This document shows, one piece after another, positions 19,846 to 31,400 of a stretch of DNA of 64,000 nt. The first letter of the stretch is position 1, and each line of letters begins with the position of its first letter. The notes under the pieces were generated by a model. That model ran no database searches. It had not been told where the DNA came from and worked only from the letters and a program-made list of their open reading frames with translations. A program made the position numbers and the translations under genes. This DNA comes from Turbatrix aceti (lineage: Eukaryota > Nematoda > Chromadorea > Rhabditida > Panagrolaimidae): assembly GCA_963969345.1 (NCBI GenBank), contig OZ017766.1, forward strand, positions 11,346,001 through 11,410,000, read 5' to 3'.

Positions 19846-20279
19846 TTTAGGTTTTGTTTACAGAGCCGAGCCGAGCGGCTCGGATGCTCGGAACGGCAAT
19901 TTTGGCTCGGTCGATAACTCTGCACACGACTCGTGTCGGAGTTGTCGACCGAGCCAACACGAGTCCTCTGCCAAGAATGTTGATAATGCATGTTTCACTT
20001 TTCCTACTAAATCTCACTTGTCTTCTCTGCGTCCTCGCTGTTGTTGTATATATCGACTAGTCAGGCACAGACGAGAGAACAGTCCTTCTCAGACCTCCGT
20101 ACTCAAGGATACACTTTGATAGGAGATATGCATCCAATCTTTGTTGTTGATTTTATACATATGTGATGTTATAGGTTTTTTGGTCGGGAATAAAGACCAT
20201 CAAGACAAGTCAATGTCGTACCCACCTCAGGTCACAACAGCGTCCAATGGCGCAATTCAGCATAAAAAATATTTATTCG
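19846..20279. other. GAGCC-rich inverted repeats and LTR-like debris; no gene
   Basis: 19860-19975 holds GCCGAGC/GCTCGG repeats of both orientations. 20060-20240 contains GGGAATAAAGACCATCAAG and CCCACCTCAGGTCACAACA, which look like the end of an LTR, but no partner is visible. Confidence 0.35.
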
Positions 20280-21833
20280 CTATTTACATAACTTAGGTAA
20301 GATATTTTTTCCGTAATGGATAAAGTCGACGTCTTTACAGCCGAGAAATATTGGTCGTAAGGCGAATAAAATATTAACCAAAGTATAATTTTGATCACTG
20401 CATCTTAAAAGGGTGTTATTGTCATGTTGCCATGTTATGAGAATTTCCAACGTTTCCTTTTTTACAGGGTCTGCGCATACCTGAAAATATGTAATAGTAA
20501 AAAAAATAATTACTTATGTGGTTAACTTGCCTCTGTGCACGTTTTGTTTTCCACTGATGGCTCATGTTCTATAAAAGTACGTATATATTTATCTGAACAA
20601 TTATTGAAAGTGGCAGCGATCTGTTTTTCCAGTTCGTCAGCGGTATTGTAGCAATCACGATGGTCAACATAACGATCTTTGATGTAATTTTCAAGTTTAG
20701 GTAAGCAAGCCTAAAAAAATCAAATGGGAACTCTGGCAAATATTTAGTATAAAATTTTGTAAACTTACCGTTTTGCATTCCATTGGTAGCCATATCGATT
20801 TTGTGGAGTCCAAAGCAGCAGTTATTTCTTTCTTTGTACATAGAACAAATTCTGCTTCAAGATGATTTCTAAGACTATCGACCGAGTAACACTTGTCGAC
20901 TCCCTTTTGTTCTTTGATGTATTCGGCCATTTGACTTTCGCAGAACTAAAAAATTAGTAGTTCCATTTTTTTTTCATTTTGAACGCGCAAAAATTCATCT
21001 TTGAAATTGATAGTTCTTGACACAAAAATTAGAAGGTTCTTGACACGAAAAATAAAAATCGGAAATCGCGCAACATGTTTTTTTTGGATTGTTGAAGAAT
21101 CCTGGCACGAAAACCGACTGATGTGCCAAAACCTGTTTTGATTTGAATCCTAGCGCCGTAAAAAGATATATTTATATCAAAAATGCGCAAGCGATGAAAT
21201 AACCAAAATACAACGAATAGCAAAAACTTACATCTGCGCATCGTTCTTCGTAGAGTTTATCTACTGTTTGATCCACGATTGTCAAAAATATTGTATGCGA
21301 TTCGCAAGCAACCTGAACTGAACTGAAGTGGTTCCAGGTTTCCAACATTTTCTCTTTGAGCTTTTCTTCTATCCGAGCGTCACACTTGGACGAATCCGGC
21401 ACTGCTTGTTCAAAACCTGGTTTTAAAAATTGGAGTACCGTAGGCTCACATCCGTCGCTATTTTTGTGATCGTGCTGCAAATGGACTCCAATGAACCTCT
21501 GTTGTCAACAACAACAACAACAACAAAACGACATACCGTAATGATGAGTAGTACAACGCTTCCGATAATGATAATCGCAATGATAGCACAGCACAAGTAA
21601 AGTAGCCAACCCCAATGGGACATCATACAGTGCCGGCAACGCTTGGTTTGATTCCATTTATGCAGAAGAGCATTTTCCTCGTAGATGTAGGATGACAGGC
21701 TGCTCAAATCCTCGGTTAACTCTCCGATCTCGCTGGCATTAGGCGAATCCTTGAGCGTTTCGTCGGTGCAATCCGAATCCGAAGCGAGGAGTAATTCGTT
21801 TCCGGAAGAAGAAGCGTCGTGCGTTCTCGGCAT
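20280..21833 (-). CDS. Type II membrane protein with four 4-cysteine extracellular modules
   Basis: Five exons, all phase 0: 21537-21833, 21232-21474, 20769-20945, 20531-20710 and 20280-20480 (365 aa). Exon 1 encodes an acidic, Ser-rich N-terminal segment of about 73 residues and a membrane helix (LLYLCCAIIAIIIIGSVVLL, about 76-95) with no signal peptide, suggesting type II topology. Each of exons 2-5 encodes one module with four cysteines spaced C-x(16-24)-C-x(16-25)-C-x(16-21)-C, and cysteines sit near each exon edge (RCAD, FCES, ECKT, ACLP, TCTE, VCAD). This resembles the worm-specific Cys-rich DUF19/T20D4.11-type extracellular domains, but I cannot confirm membership. The fourth intron uses a GC donor (GAG|GCAAGT). 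Function is unknown. Confidence 0.75.
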
Positions 21834-22205
21834 CGAAGGAAAGCAAACGTAAAGCCGACTGAAGATAGTGAAGTCAATTTTGAAACTGTGTGTTTGCCAT
21901 ATGCAAATTAAAATCAATTTATATGTCCAATACGAATAAATACGTGCACAATAAATTTGTTTTTTTGAAAATGGAAATCTTTTTTATGTCGCCGCTTTGT
22001 TTTGTTCCTTTTTTATGTCAACGCTTTGACAGAAAGTCTCTAAACCTGTTTAGCATCTTTTGTGACATCCTTTAAACCTGATAACCCATAATCATCTCCC
22101 GCATTAATGAAAATAACCAGAAAAATCAATTGATCCAAATTTCGACGGAACAAGTTTTTCATCTTCAAATGTTCGTATCAGTGTCATCCGAAGGTCGCGC
22201 AGGGT

Positions 22206-23363
22206 ATGATCATGTGGTTTGTCATCTATTTCATTGCACTGTTAATTGGACCAACGCTCTGCAGCCTGTCAGGCACGTTTCATCATGTAAGAACCAAGCG
22301 TGACGGTAAGCTGTCAACACGATGGATCAGTCGCAAAGGTGGCATTGACATACCCATCACGTTGAGATCTACAATTACCTGTCTCATCCCAGGGCTTAAT
22401 GATTTATTTTGTCTTGGTCCGAGGGTTGGATTATTTCATCCCAAGGATTTAACGCTGACCAAGAAGAAGGGATCGGCATTTGGATACGTCAATGGTGTCG
22501 ACTTACGGTTTGTTGTGGATTTTTGTTTAAAAGCTGTAGTTTTATTTTTGGTAACACCAATGTTTTGATAAATCCGAATTGATGCAGAATTAAACGTTGG
22601 TTCTAGCGATAGTAATAACTGTTGGATTGCTACAGTATTTAAAAAGTTACGGTTTTTTAAATGTTTTGGCATTGAACGATCGTAACTTTGGAATTACTAC
22701 AGATATCGATTAGTTGTTACTATCATTAGAACCGCCATTCCGATTTGCATATAACTGTATCACAGTTTTCTTTTAAATTTACCTACAGAAAAAGATATCA
22801 CTAAAAAAATCAAAACACCTCAAATTTTTTTCAGCATGCTCGGCTACGACAACATTCCCCTGATAGGTGACGAAACCGAAATAGGAATCCACGACGGCGC
22901 TACCGTTCGACACGATGGCGTCGAATTTGGACAACAGCGACGAATCTTCAAAGCTTGGCGCGACAACACGGGCGGAGTCGTAGAATGGGGGCCAAAAGGC
23001 GCTGGCGTCGATATCGGATATCGTGGATCTGCTGCGGATGACCTTGTCGGAGTGCAGTACACGGCTTTTGGCGTCAATGTGGGTAATCCGTCCCAGGGAA
23101 TTGCTGCTCCACCACTCATTCCCGGACCTAGGGTTGCGAATCCGACAAGTTTGTATCGACAAAGCCAGGTTGCAAGATTTAATCCAAATGGACAGATAAT
23201 GCCTGATTACGATACCTGGTATCGGGCGCAGTTTAGGAATTATGGTAAGTTTTTGGGTGCGGGGGATCGTTTTTTAAGCGCGTTAATTTCAGGCGACGAA
23301 TATCGGACACCAAAAGATCGCGCTTGTCCGTGGTGTTTTGCTGCACCGACTCTTGGACGATGA
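22206..23363 (+). CDS. Secreted protein of unknown function
   Basis: Three exons (22206-22507, 22835-23244 and 23293-23363) give 260 aa. The N-terminus is a signal peptide (MWFVIYFIALLIGPTLCS; an in-frame ATG at 22212 could also be the start). It is followed by a dibasic RTKR site that could be cut by a proprotein convertase. The body is Gly/Asp-rich (IGIHDGATVRHDG, AGVDIGYRG) and the end carries a CPWC pair. I recognise no family. The second intron is 48 nt and stop-free in frame, so its retention would only insert 16 residues. The gene is divergent from the type II membrane protein (372 bp apart) and converges on the H2B-like gene (92 bp apart). Confidence 0.7.
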
Positions 23364-23455
23364 TCAGTACGTAGTAGTATCTTTGTATGTATTTTGTACT
23401 ATGTATAAAAACACCTGTTGTACTTTAATTTATCTTCTTAAAATAAATAAAAAAG

Positions 23456-23856
23456 TTATTTCGTTATTTTTCGAAAAACACCGGCAATGCCAGAATCGAT
23501 GATTGTCCACGTCGCGAGTTCACCTCCGAGAACGAGTTGAGTGGCGAGAGCAAGGTCCCGAGGCGTTACATTATTTTCCTTTGAGTCATGCTGTTTGCGC
23601 AGTTTCTTAGCTTCAAGCAGGATGCGGCTGAGTAAATCGGCGACGGCATCGTCGATCGCTACCTTGGCCTGGAAAAATCAAGTTGTTAAAAAAAACTAAA
23701 ATCTTTGAAACATACGTCTTCACTCAAAGGTAGATCACCAAAATGCTGGCGTGCAATGATATCCGTTACAGTGGTTTTTTCTCTAACGGATTTTGGCTTT
23801 TTTGGAGCTTTGACATTGGTGGCGGCGTTTGTGGTGATTTTTTTTGTCGGGGGCAT
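23456..23856 (-). CDS. Divergent histone H2B-like protein (intron-containing variant)
   Basis: Exons 23716-23856 and 23456-23668, joined in phase 0 across a 47-nt intron, give 117 aa. A Lys/Pro/Thr-rich tail (MPPTKKITTNAATN...KAPKKPK) precedes a histone fold with H2B order: an alpha-1-like TVTDIIARQHFGDLPLSEDA, a long alpha-2 (AVADLLSRILLEAKKL), then PRDLALATQLVLGGELA, the counterpart of H2B's SREIQTAVRLLLPGELA, and a C-terminal helix ending GIAGVFRKITK. Length matches H2B (about 120 aa). Core sequence is far more diverged than canonical H2B, and replication-dependent H2B genes lack introns, so this is probably a variant, perhaps germline- or sperm-specific (inference). No histone 3' stem-loop is evident downstream. 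An archaeal-type or CENP/NF-Y histone-fold protein is less likely, given the GELA motif and C-terminal helix. Confidence 0.75.
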
Positions 23857-25355
23857 GGTGGCGTTTTGTGTCGAGACTGATAAAACGAGAAGTTCTGATT
23901 TTCTATGGTTATGTAAATTTTTTCGTGTTGAGAGATACAAAAGATTTTCCAAAAAACTTTCCAACAAAAATCGAGTAACTAAATGTTTTGCACGTCCCTG
24001 ACAAGCCGACAGTCATTTTTGTTTTTCGCAGCTACTGCATGGCAGACAAGCGTGCTTGCTGACACGCTTGGACACGTTGCTCACATCAGCTCTTCATCGG
24101 ATGACTACAGCGGAAAGAACGCTGATACAAACAAATATCTGTCTAAAAACAACTGTGTTTTTGTACTTTTTGGACACTCATCTGACAAGACATTCCACAG
24201 CGATAAGACATGAATTTTTTTTAATATTTATTTCTTAAAATGCGTAATTTTTGTTGTTAAAAAGCGTTGATACCGTAAATTAATTTCCTTTGTCTTGAAT
24301 TCGACCACATTTTTTGAGAGTGACAAAACATTTTTCTCTGTTGTCAGAGAAAAAAACTTTCAAAATGTTTGTGCATTTTTCAGCTGAAAAATTTCATGAG
24401 TTAGAAAAGAAATTCCTAACTCATGTCAGAAGCCAGCAATTTGATCTAAACACTGAAAACAAGAACAATTATTTATTTATCGTGTCCCACCTTTTCTGTA
24501 GTAGCTCGCTTTTATTTTTTTTTGTCTTGTTCATGTCAGCCTGCTTGTTGTGCTGATGATGATGTTGTATACACAAATGATGTTGCACGGGAGGCTAGTC
24601 TTATAATCTGATTACGGCTGCATTTTTTTTTGTCTGCGCGAGGTTGGAAAAAAATGACGTGAACAACAAAAAAACCTTTTAGCATTTTTTTTTATAAAAA
24701 CAGGAAAATGAAAATTTAGTTTGCATTTTTGTACCTTATCATTAATTTATTACTGCAAAATGCTGTGGTTTGGGATTTTTTAATGTTGTAATTTCACGCT
24801 ATTTCTTCTGAAAAAAAAATAATTTTGAAAAAGAGGAAAATTTTTGTGGTTTCTGAACTTTTTGTGGCAGATTGAAAAATTCGATACACTTTTGGTAACA
24901 AATGTAGCTTTTGTGTAACGCATTTGATATGTATGCAACGTGAAAAAAATTACAGAAAAAAACATTTGTGCTCCTTTTTTATGTTTTTTAGAAATGAAAT
25001 AAAATCCTGAATTTCCAAAAATGCAGGTGCATCAAAGACTTTTAAAGCTATAATTATAATTGTGATTTATTTGTTCAAATATCCACGGCACCATACAAAG
25101 CGAACCATTTTTCATTTTATGTAAAATATCGGACATCTGTAAATCTTTTTTTTTCAATTTTCCATTCATCTGAAAAAAAATATGCCTTGATCATATTTTT
25201 TTATTCCCATTTTCAATTCACCTGTCGAACATACTGCAATCATCATCCTGTGCTAATAATAACAACAATGAATCACGTCATTTTGTTTGCATTTTTGACG
25301 GATGAATAATTGAAAAACTGATTTTTTGATGCAATCATGCCGGATAAATACATAC
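23857..25355. other. Intergenic; hairpin cluster, no gene
   Basis: AT-rich with long T and A runs. 24331-24425 holds two perfect hairpins and a palindrome (see separate entry). The short open frames here lack splice or codon support. Confidence 0.5.
24331..24425. other. Cluster of three adjacent perfect hairpins
   Basis: TTTTTCTCTG-ttgt-CAGAGAAAAA at 24331-24354 is a 10-bp stem. The palindrome ATTTTTCAGCTGAAAAAT lies at about 24375-24392. CATGAGTTAG-aaaagaaattc-CTAACTCATG at 24395-24425 is another 10-bp stem. The first has a possible outer stem (ACAAAACATTT with AAAATGTTTGT). This could be a structured RNA or the remains of a foldback element; nothing identifies it further. Confidence 0.45.
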
Positions 25356-27021
25356 ATATAAGACGCAGCCTTAAAAATTTTTTTCTACCTTGGTTTTTTC
25401 TGCATATTTTTAGAATTTTACTTCTAGAAGAAGTTTGACGCATGAAAAACGACATTTTTTTACATGGCTTCAAAAATTTCAATCACTTCACCTTTTTGCG
25501 TCATTTTGGCTACAAAACTTCTGAACTATTTTACAGAAGTAAAATGCTGAAAAATCAACGTTTTTCCTGCCGACACTTGGGCAAGAAGTTAATTCGCATT
25601 TATTGTGATAAAATCGAACAATGGTTTGTAACGCCACGTTAATACGTTATTTTTGTACAATTCGTTGATGCACTGGGAGCTCATTTCATTTACTTGCGTT
25701 TTATTTTCATTTTCTTCTTTGCAACGAACAAAAAACACAAAAAGAAACAAAAACAGTGATACAGGCATCACTGTTTTTGCCTGCATCACGAGCAAGGCGA
25801 TTTGGCCAACTCCGCCAAATCGGCCAACTCCGCCAAATCGCCTTGCTCGTGATGCAGTGATGCGATTTGCGCGATTTGGCGTATTTGGCCAAATCGCCCG
25901 CTGCGAGAGTACTCGACGCGCACGCAACCAGAAGTTGAGCGAGCTTTTTTTGCGTTTGTTTTTTGAAAGTGATATCTGTTCGTCGGCATTTTTCGTGTAT
26001 TCATAGTTGTTTCTTCGTTTTGGCCTTTTCCAATGTTATTAAGCTCAGTCTGGCGAGTCCAAACCGTTGTTTATCTGAGTTGATTGCTTTACTGCAAAGC
26101 TCAGTACATCGCTTCAAAATCATCAATTTTTTTCTGGATCTAAAAGTGAACGTTTTTGAGTTTATACAACACTGCGACCTACTCTACACTCGGCGGGAAA
26201 ACCAAAACAACCAAAAAACTCAAAAACGTTCACTTTTGGATCCAGAATGATTGAAAATGCATAAAAAAATTTGATGTTTTTGAAGCGATGTACTGAGCTT
26301 TGCAGTAAAGCAATCAACTCAGATAAACAACGGTTTGGACTCGCCAGACTGAGCTTAATAACATTGGAAAAGGCCAAAACGAAGAAACAACTATGAATAC
26401 ACGAAAAATGCCGACGAACAGATATCACTTTCAAAAAACAAACGCAAAAAAAGCTCGCTCAACTTCTGGTTGCGTGCGCGTCGAGTACTCTCGCAGCGGG
26501 CGATTTGGCCAAATACGCCAAATCGCGCAAATCGCATCACTGCATCACGAGCAAGGCGATTTGGCGGAGTTGGCCGATTTGGCGGAGTTGGCCAAATCGC
26601 CTTGCTCGTGATGCAGTGATGCAGGCAAAAACAGTGATGACTGTTTTTGTTCGGTTTTCTTCATTTTTGCGTATAAAGAATATTTATAGGAGTTATGAAC
26701 AAGAAAAAAGCAAATATTCATACCTGCCAGTACAGAATAACAAATACATCAAAAATATATCGAATTGCGTCAAATCGATGAAATGACGTATGCATGGATG
26801 TTATAATCTATTTTTTGTCCAATTTTCCTTTGATATCGTTATTTGAACAAGTGTTTTCAAAAAACACCAAAAAAGAGTTGTTTTACGCCGAGGCCCAAAC
26901 TCAGACGTTATTTTGACATAAAACACAAAAATCTGAAATCTGTGACGTCACAATTCGTGACTGAAAAAACGTTCAAAAAAACCAAGGTAGAAAAAAATTT
27001 TTAAGGTCTGCGTCTTATATT
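25356..27021. mobile_element. Foldback element of about 1.7 kb
   Basis: The inner arms at about 25760-26175 and 26220-26640 are almost perfect reverse complements around a centre near 26195, and contain GGCGATTTGGCCAACTCCGC repeats. Outer inverted ends (ATATAAGACGCAGCCTTAAA... at 25356 and its complement ending at 27021) are separated from the inner arms by unmatched DNA. The identical 72-codon frames on opposite strands at 25786-26004 and 26393-26611 are a consequence of the palindrome. Confidence 0.75.
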
Positions 27022-28365
27022 TTGAAATCTCTGAACCCAAAAAAAATTTTACGATACACCTATTCTTACGATATGTGTGTAAACCCGGAAAAAAATGCAT
27101 ATTTACTAATTTTTGTTTACCTGTTGCATGCACGCACTTCTGTTGTTTCACCGGATTTTTTTATCTTCTCATTTTCATCGCGGGATTTTTTTTGCGTTGT
27201 ATATTATCCGATCAGAAACAACAAAAACGAGGAAAAGCTTGTGTTAGAAGCTCTTTTTCCTGCTTTCAGACACATTAGACCCATGTCAGCGCTACTGCTT
27301 CTACCGGGGGCTGTTTGTCTTTGTCATAAGTCATAGTAAGTATGCATTTCATCCGTTTGCACAGCCTTTTTTTGTTTCAAACAGATCTCTTATTGTACGG
27401 GAAAAAAACATGATCCACCTCTTTTTTTGTTGTCTGCTGTGAGATTGGAATTTTTCTCGAACACCGAATAAAACACCACAGACCAGTAAGCTTTTGTATA
27501 TGTACTATAATAAAAAATTTAAGAAAAGAAAAAAAGCTGCGTGAGCAAAAAAAAACTTCTGTTCTGCTTTATTTAATACCAGGGCTTATGAAAGAAAAAA
27601 AGGAAAAAAAAATTAATGTAAGGTGGTGTAAGAGGCATTTACTAATAGTATTGAATACATAGTAGTATAGAAAGGAAGAGGCGGAGCTAACTAGCCTTCA
27701 GCCTCCTAGACCTAGGCCATTTTCATTCCGAGCTCCTCGTATAGTCTAAAGGCGCGCGCCGGTGTTCGTTCACTTGTTTCTCTTTTCTATTGAGTCACAT
27801 ACATACACGTTGGGAAAATGGAGGGGGGGGGGTTGGCACCATGGACGTTGGACGTTGGTCGTCTTTGGGGTTCAAGTGGTTCAGCCACCGATTTGACTGA
27901 TTTGGGAAGGGTTTAGGGGGTTGTATACCTGTCTTACCGCACCACTTAGGCCCCGGTCGGCTACGGGCCCGTCTACAAACGACGGTCGGCAAGAACAAAA
28001 GCCAAGGTAGTAGTCGTCACCGAAATGAGCTTGCAAAAAAAAATTTTTACGTCACTGTTTATTTTTGTTGCGATGTGAATGAACTGAGCTGAACGCTGCC
28101 TCTCGATAAGCAAAAAAAAAATTTTTTTGTTAGGCAAAAGGTGTTTTTTTTCCCTTCTCACTCTCTCTCTCTCTCTGTTGCTCATCGTTTCAAAGCGTGC
28201 AGTTGTTGTTTTTTCCTGCGGTGTTGCAGCTGTATCAAAAACACTTGCTTTCATTTTTCTCAACAGTGTTTGATTCATGCGTGCTTGTTTATTTTTTGTG
28301 TACGCGTTTTATCAGTTCTGTGTGATTCACACTCGTTTATTCAAACTCCGAATAATTTTCCCAAT
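27022..28365. other. Upstream region of the galectin gene
   Basis: No gene is seen. It contains homopolymer runs, a GGCGGAGCTAACTAGCC stretch, an ATACATAGTAGTA motif at 27655 that recurs in the first intron, and a CT microsatellite at 28155-28180. It is likely promoter and 5' regulatory DNA of the galectin gene. Confidence 0.45.
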
Positions 28366-28372
28366 TTTTCAG
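28364..28372 (+). promoter_or_regulatory. Probable trans-splice acceptor of the galectin mRNA
   Basis: CAATTTTTCAG ends at 28372, 40 nt before the start codon, with no obvious upstream donor. TTTTCAG followed by an A is the usual nematode acceptor, so a spliced leader is likely added here. A cis intron from an unseen 5' UTR exon is the alternative. Confidence 0.5.
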
Positions 28373-28412
28373 ATACTTTGTCATCTCAACGTTTGCTTCT
28401 GTCGATACAAAA

Positions 28413-31400
28413 ATGAGCGAGGAAACCCCAGTTGTCCAAGTTGGTGAGTCTAAAATCTTTTAATTGCCCCTAAAATGCGCAAAACCCCCAAAAAAGGCAC
28501 GCAAAAGGCTATTTTCTGTCTTTTTCCTCAAAATCACACTCTTAACATCAAAAAAAGGCAATTTAGTGTTTTTTGCAGCCAATTCATTTACTTTTCTCCC
28601 CTTTCTAAAATTTTTTTTGCCAGTTATATGCATTAGGAATACAAATGGGATACTGCACCAAAAAAATGGGTAGAGTGAAGAAAAAAAACTTTTGCATTAC
28701 TATTGAACAAGGACAAAGATGCATGGAGTGGTGAACGAACCCCAATAAGGGTACAAAACCGACCGGCGATGATGTTAGTGAGTTGCAAGTTTGGTATTGG
28801 CTCGAGGAACATGGAACATGAACATGAACATGGACAAGGAACACCGTCTCATTCGACATCCCCCATCCCTTGCGTCTTTTTATTCTTATGTTAGTGTTCG
28901 TTCTGGTCTATATATTTTTTTACTTGTACAAAAAAAATTCATCGAACACGAACAAAACTCAGAAGGCCATTTTTTTGTTTAGATTTTAGTTTTTTTGACT
29001 GAGTTAAGAGGTTTTTTGTTTCGACAAAGAAAAAAAGAAAAGAGAGGGGGTAATTAAAAAAAGATTTTTGTTCCTTTGACTAACATAAATCGTCTGAAGA
29101 AAGACTACTTTACTCACCTTTTTTCGGGTATTTAGGTAGCGTAAAAAAATTGTTGGCGCCTGTAAAAAAAAATTTATTTTGGACAATAGAAAGCATTTTT
29201 TCACCAGCACAAAAAAATGACGTCCACAAAAATGTAAAATGAATAAGATCAAAGTATGCTATCATTGCGGATAACTTATGCCAGCATGTCTTTATTTCCT
29301 GTCTTCTTTTCCGACAAAATGCCTCCAAAAATAGACCATATTAATAAATTTAACCCCGCAAAAAATGTCTGGTAGCGTGACTGGAATAATCACAACCACT
29401 ATAAAACTTTTTTCGCAAACGTTTTGACCAAGTTGGCCTAATTTTTTGTCTTCCAAATTTTTAAAACAATCAAACCGTTCCAGTTGTAACATTTTGGTAA
29501 TTAACATCTTTTTTTTATGTTACTACTCGTCTGTCTAATAAAACAAATTTTATACGTTCTATTAAAGTTTTACGTTTTACATTCGTCCACAAAATGAAAC
29601 TAGTTTTTGTTTCGCAACTTGTTATTATTGTTGTTTCTTGCCAAATTGTGGAGCTATTATTTTTTTCTGGTATCGTTCTTGCCTTTATTTGTGTTTGAAG
29701 GGGAGCAAAAAACGAACGAACGAGCAAACGAACGTAACCTTCCAAATTCTATGTAGATACCGCTAAACCGTGACAGATTATGAACAAGCAGGTGTATGTT
29801 TTCTTTCACTTTTTTTTTGCAGAACGGTGCACCGCAGTGATGATGATGATAAATGAATGAGTGACATTTTCTTTGACACAGCGGTTTGCTCAATGTGTTT
29901 CTGTTCTTTTTTTGTTTACGTTCAAACAACTTTTTTTGAGGGGGTTAGTTGGGGGCTGAAAGGGCAAAAGTACATATGAAACGTATTAGTTTCAATATTT
30001 TTTGTCAGATTAGCAAAAAATAGCAGGATAGAGAGAAAAAGAAAATTGGAAAACTGATGCAAGAACTCGGTCAGGTGGGATCAATTTGAGGTGACGCACG
30101 CTTTGAAAAATACGTTGATGAAGGATTTGGCAGGTATAAATGGTGTGAAATTTGCACGTGTGGCTGATTTATATTTTTTTATTGTAAAATTAGGAACATT
30201 TGATTTTTACGGCAAATGTGCACTTCGCGATACACTTTTTTTAACAAATTTTTTTTTGTTTAGAAATTATTTGGGGTATCGAAATCGGTACTCAAAATTT
30301 ATGAATTTGATAATCAACGTTTTTTGCAAAAAAAAACTATAAAATTCTTTGAAAAAACGATGATATTTTTTGAAAAAACGATGCACTTTATCAAACAAAA
30401 GACACACTTTTTTGTAACAAAACAAAATTTTTGGTCCAAAATTTCCGCAGATTCTAATAAATCCGATACACAACTATATATTTATTTATTATATTTTTGC
30501 AACCAAAAACGTAACATTCACTTTTTTGTTGTTCAATTTTTTTATCAAACATGATTGCTTGCTTACGCATCACATTAGCGAACCAAGCAGATCTCTACTC
30601 TTCTGCTTGCTTGATCACTTTGTTTTCCTTGTTGTTTGTTGTAAAAAAAATCGGTAGTATCAATACCATCGGTAAGACATCCAAGACCACAGCAGCATCA
30701 TTTTTTTGTTGACTGTTTAGTTGCAAAAAAAAGAAAGATCGCCGAGAAAAATCTCTGACAATTTTTTTTGGTTGCTGCATTTTTTGTTTCTTTGCGGTAC
30801 AGATTACGATTATGAAGAGTCGTTAGAGAGAAGGAAAAGGAAGAGTTTACGATGAAAAGTGTGTAAGTAGATACAAGAATAAAAAAAATGTTTGTTTGTT
30901 TGTTCGGACAGATTATACTCTCGTTTGAGAGGGGATAATTGTCCTGATGATGCACAAAGCAAAGCGCATAGGTGATTTTTTGTTCTCATCAAAAAAACCA
31001 CTCGAACACTACTAACAACAATGAGGCATGTAAACATTTGGGGAGGCAAAAAACGACTGTTTAAAAAATTAAAAAGAAAAAAAACTGGTTAATTTTAAAA
31101 AGCATCAAAAGACTGTTCATTTTTGCATTCATTTTTGTGTCCTGCAACGATTTTTTGTTCGACATTTGTGTCTCGCAACGAAAAGAAAAAAATGTCTGGA
31201 TCATCTTCATTTTCACTTATTGAGCTACGATCTATGATTATTGGAGATTCAGAATTTGAACTTGGTGATTTGGGATTGGGGAGAAGTCATACCACATTTC
31301 TTAACCGGAGTAGTACAGGTGCGTTGTTTTTTTTTATTATTTATTACGTTTGTAAAAAATTCTGATGCAAGAAAAAGAATTTTTGCGATCATTAGTTATT

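Noticed and set aside
25786..26611. Two identical 72-codon frames on opposite strands
   Set aside because: These are mirror images in the arms of a foldback element; no start context, splice sites or homology.
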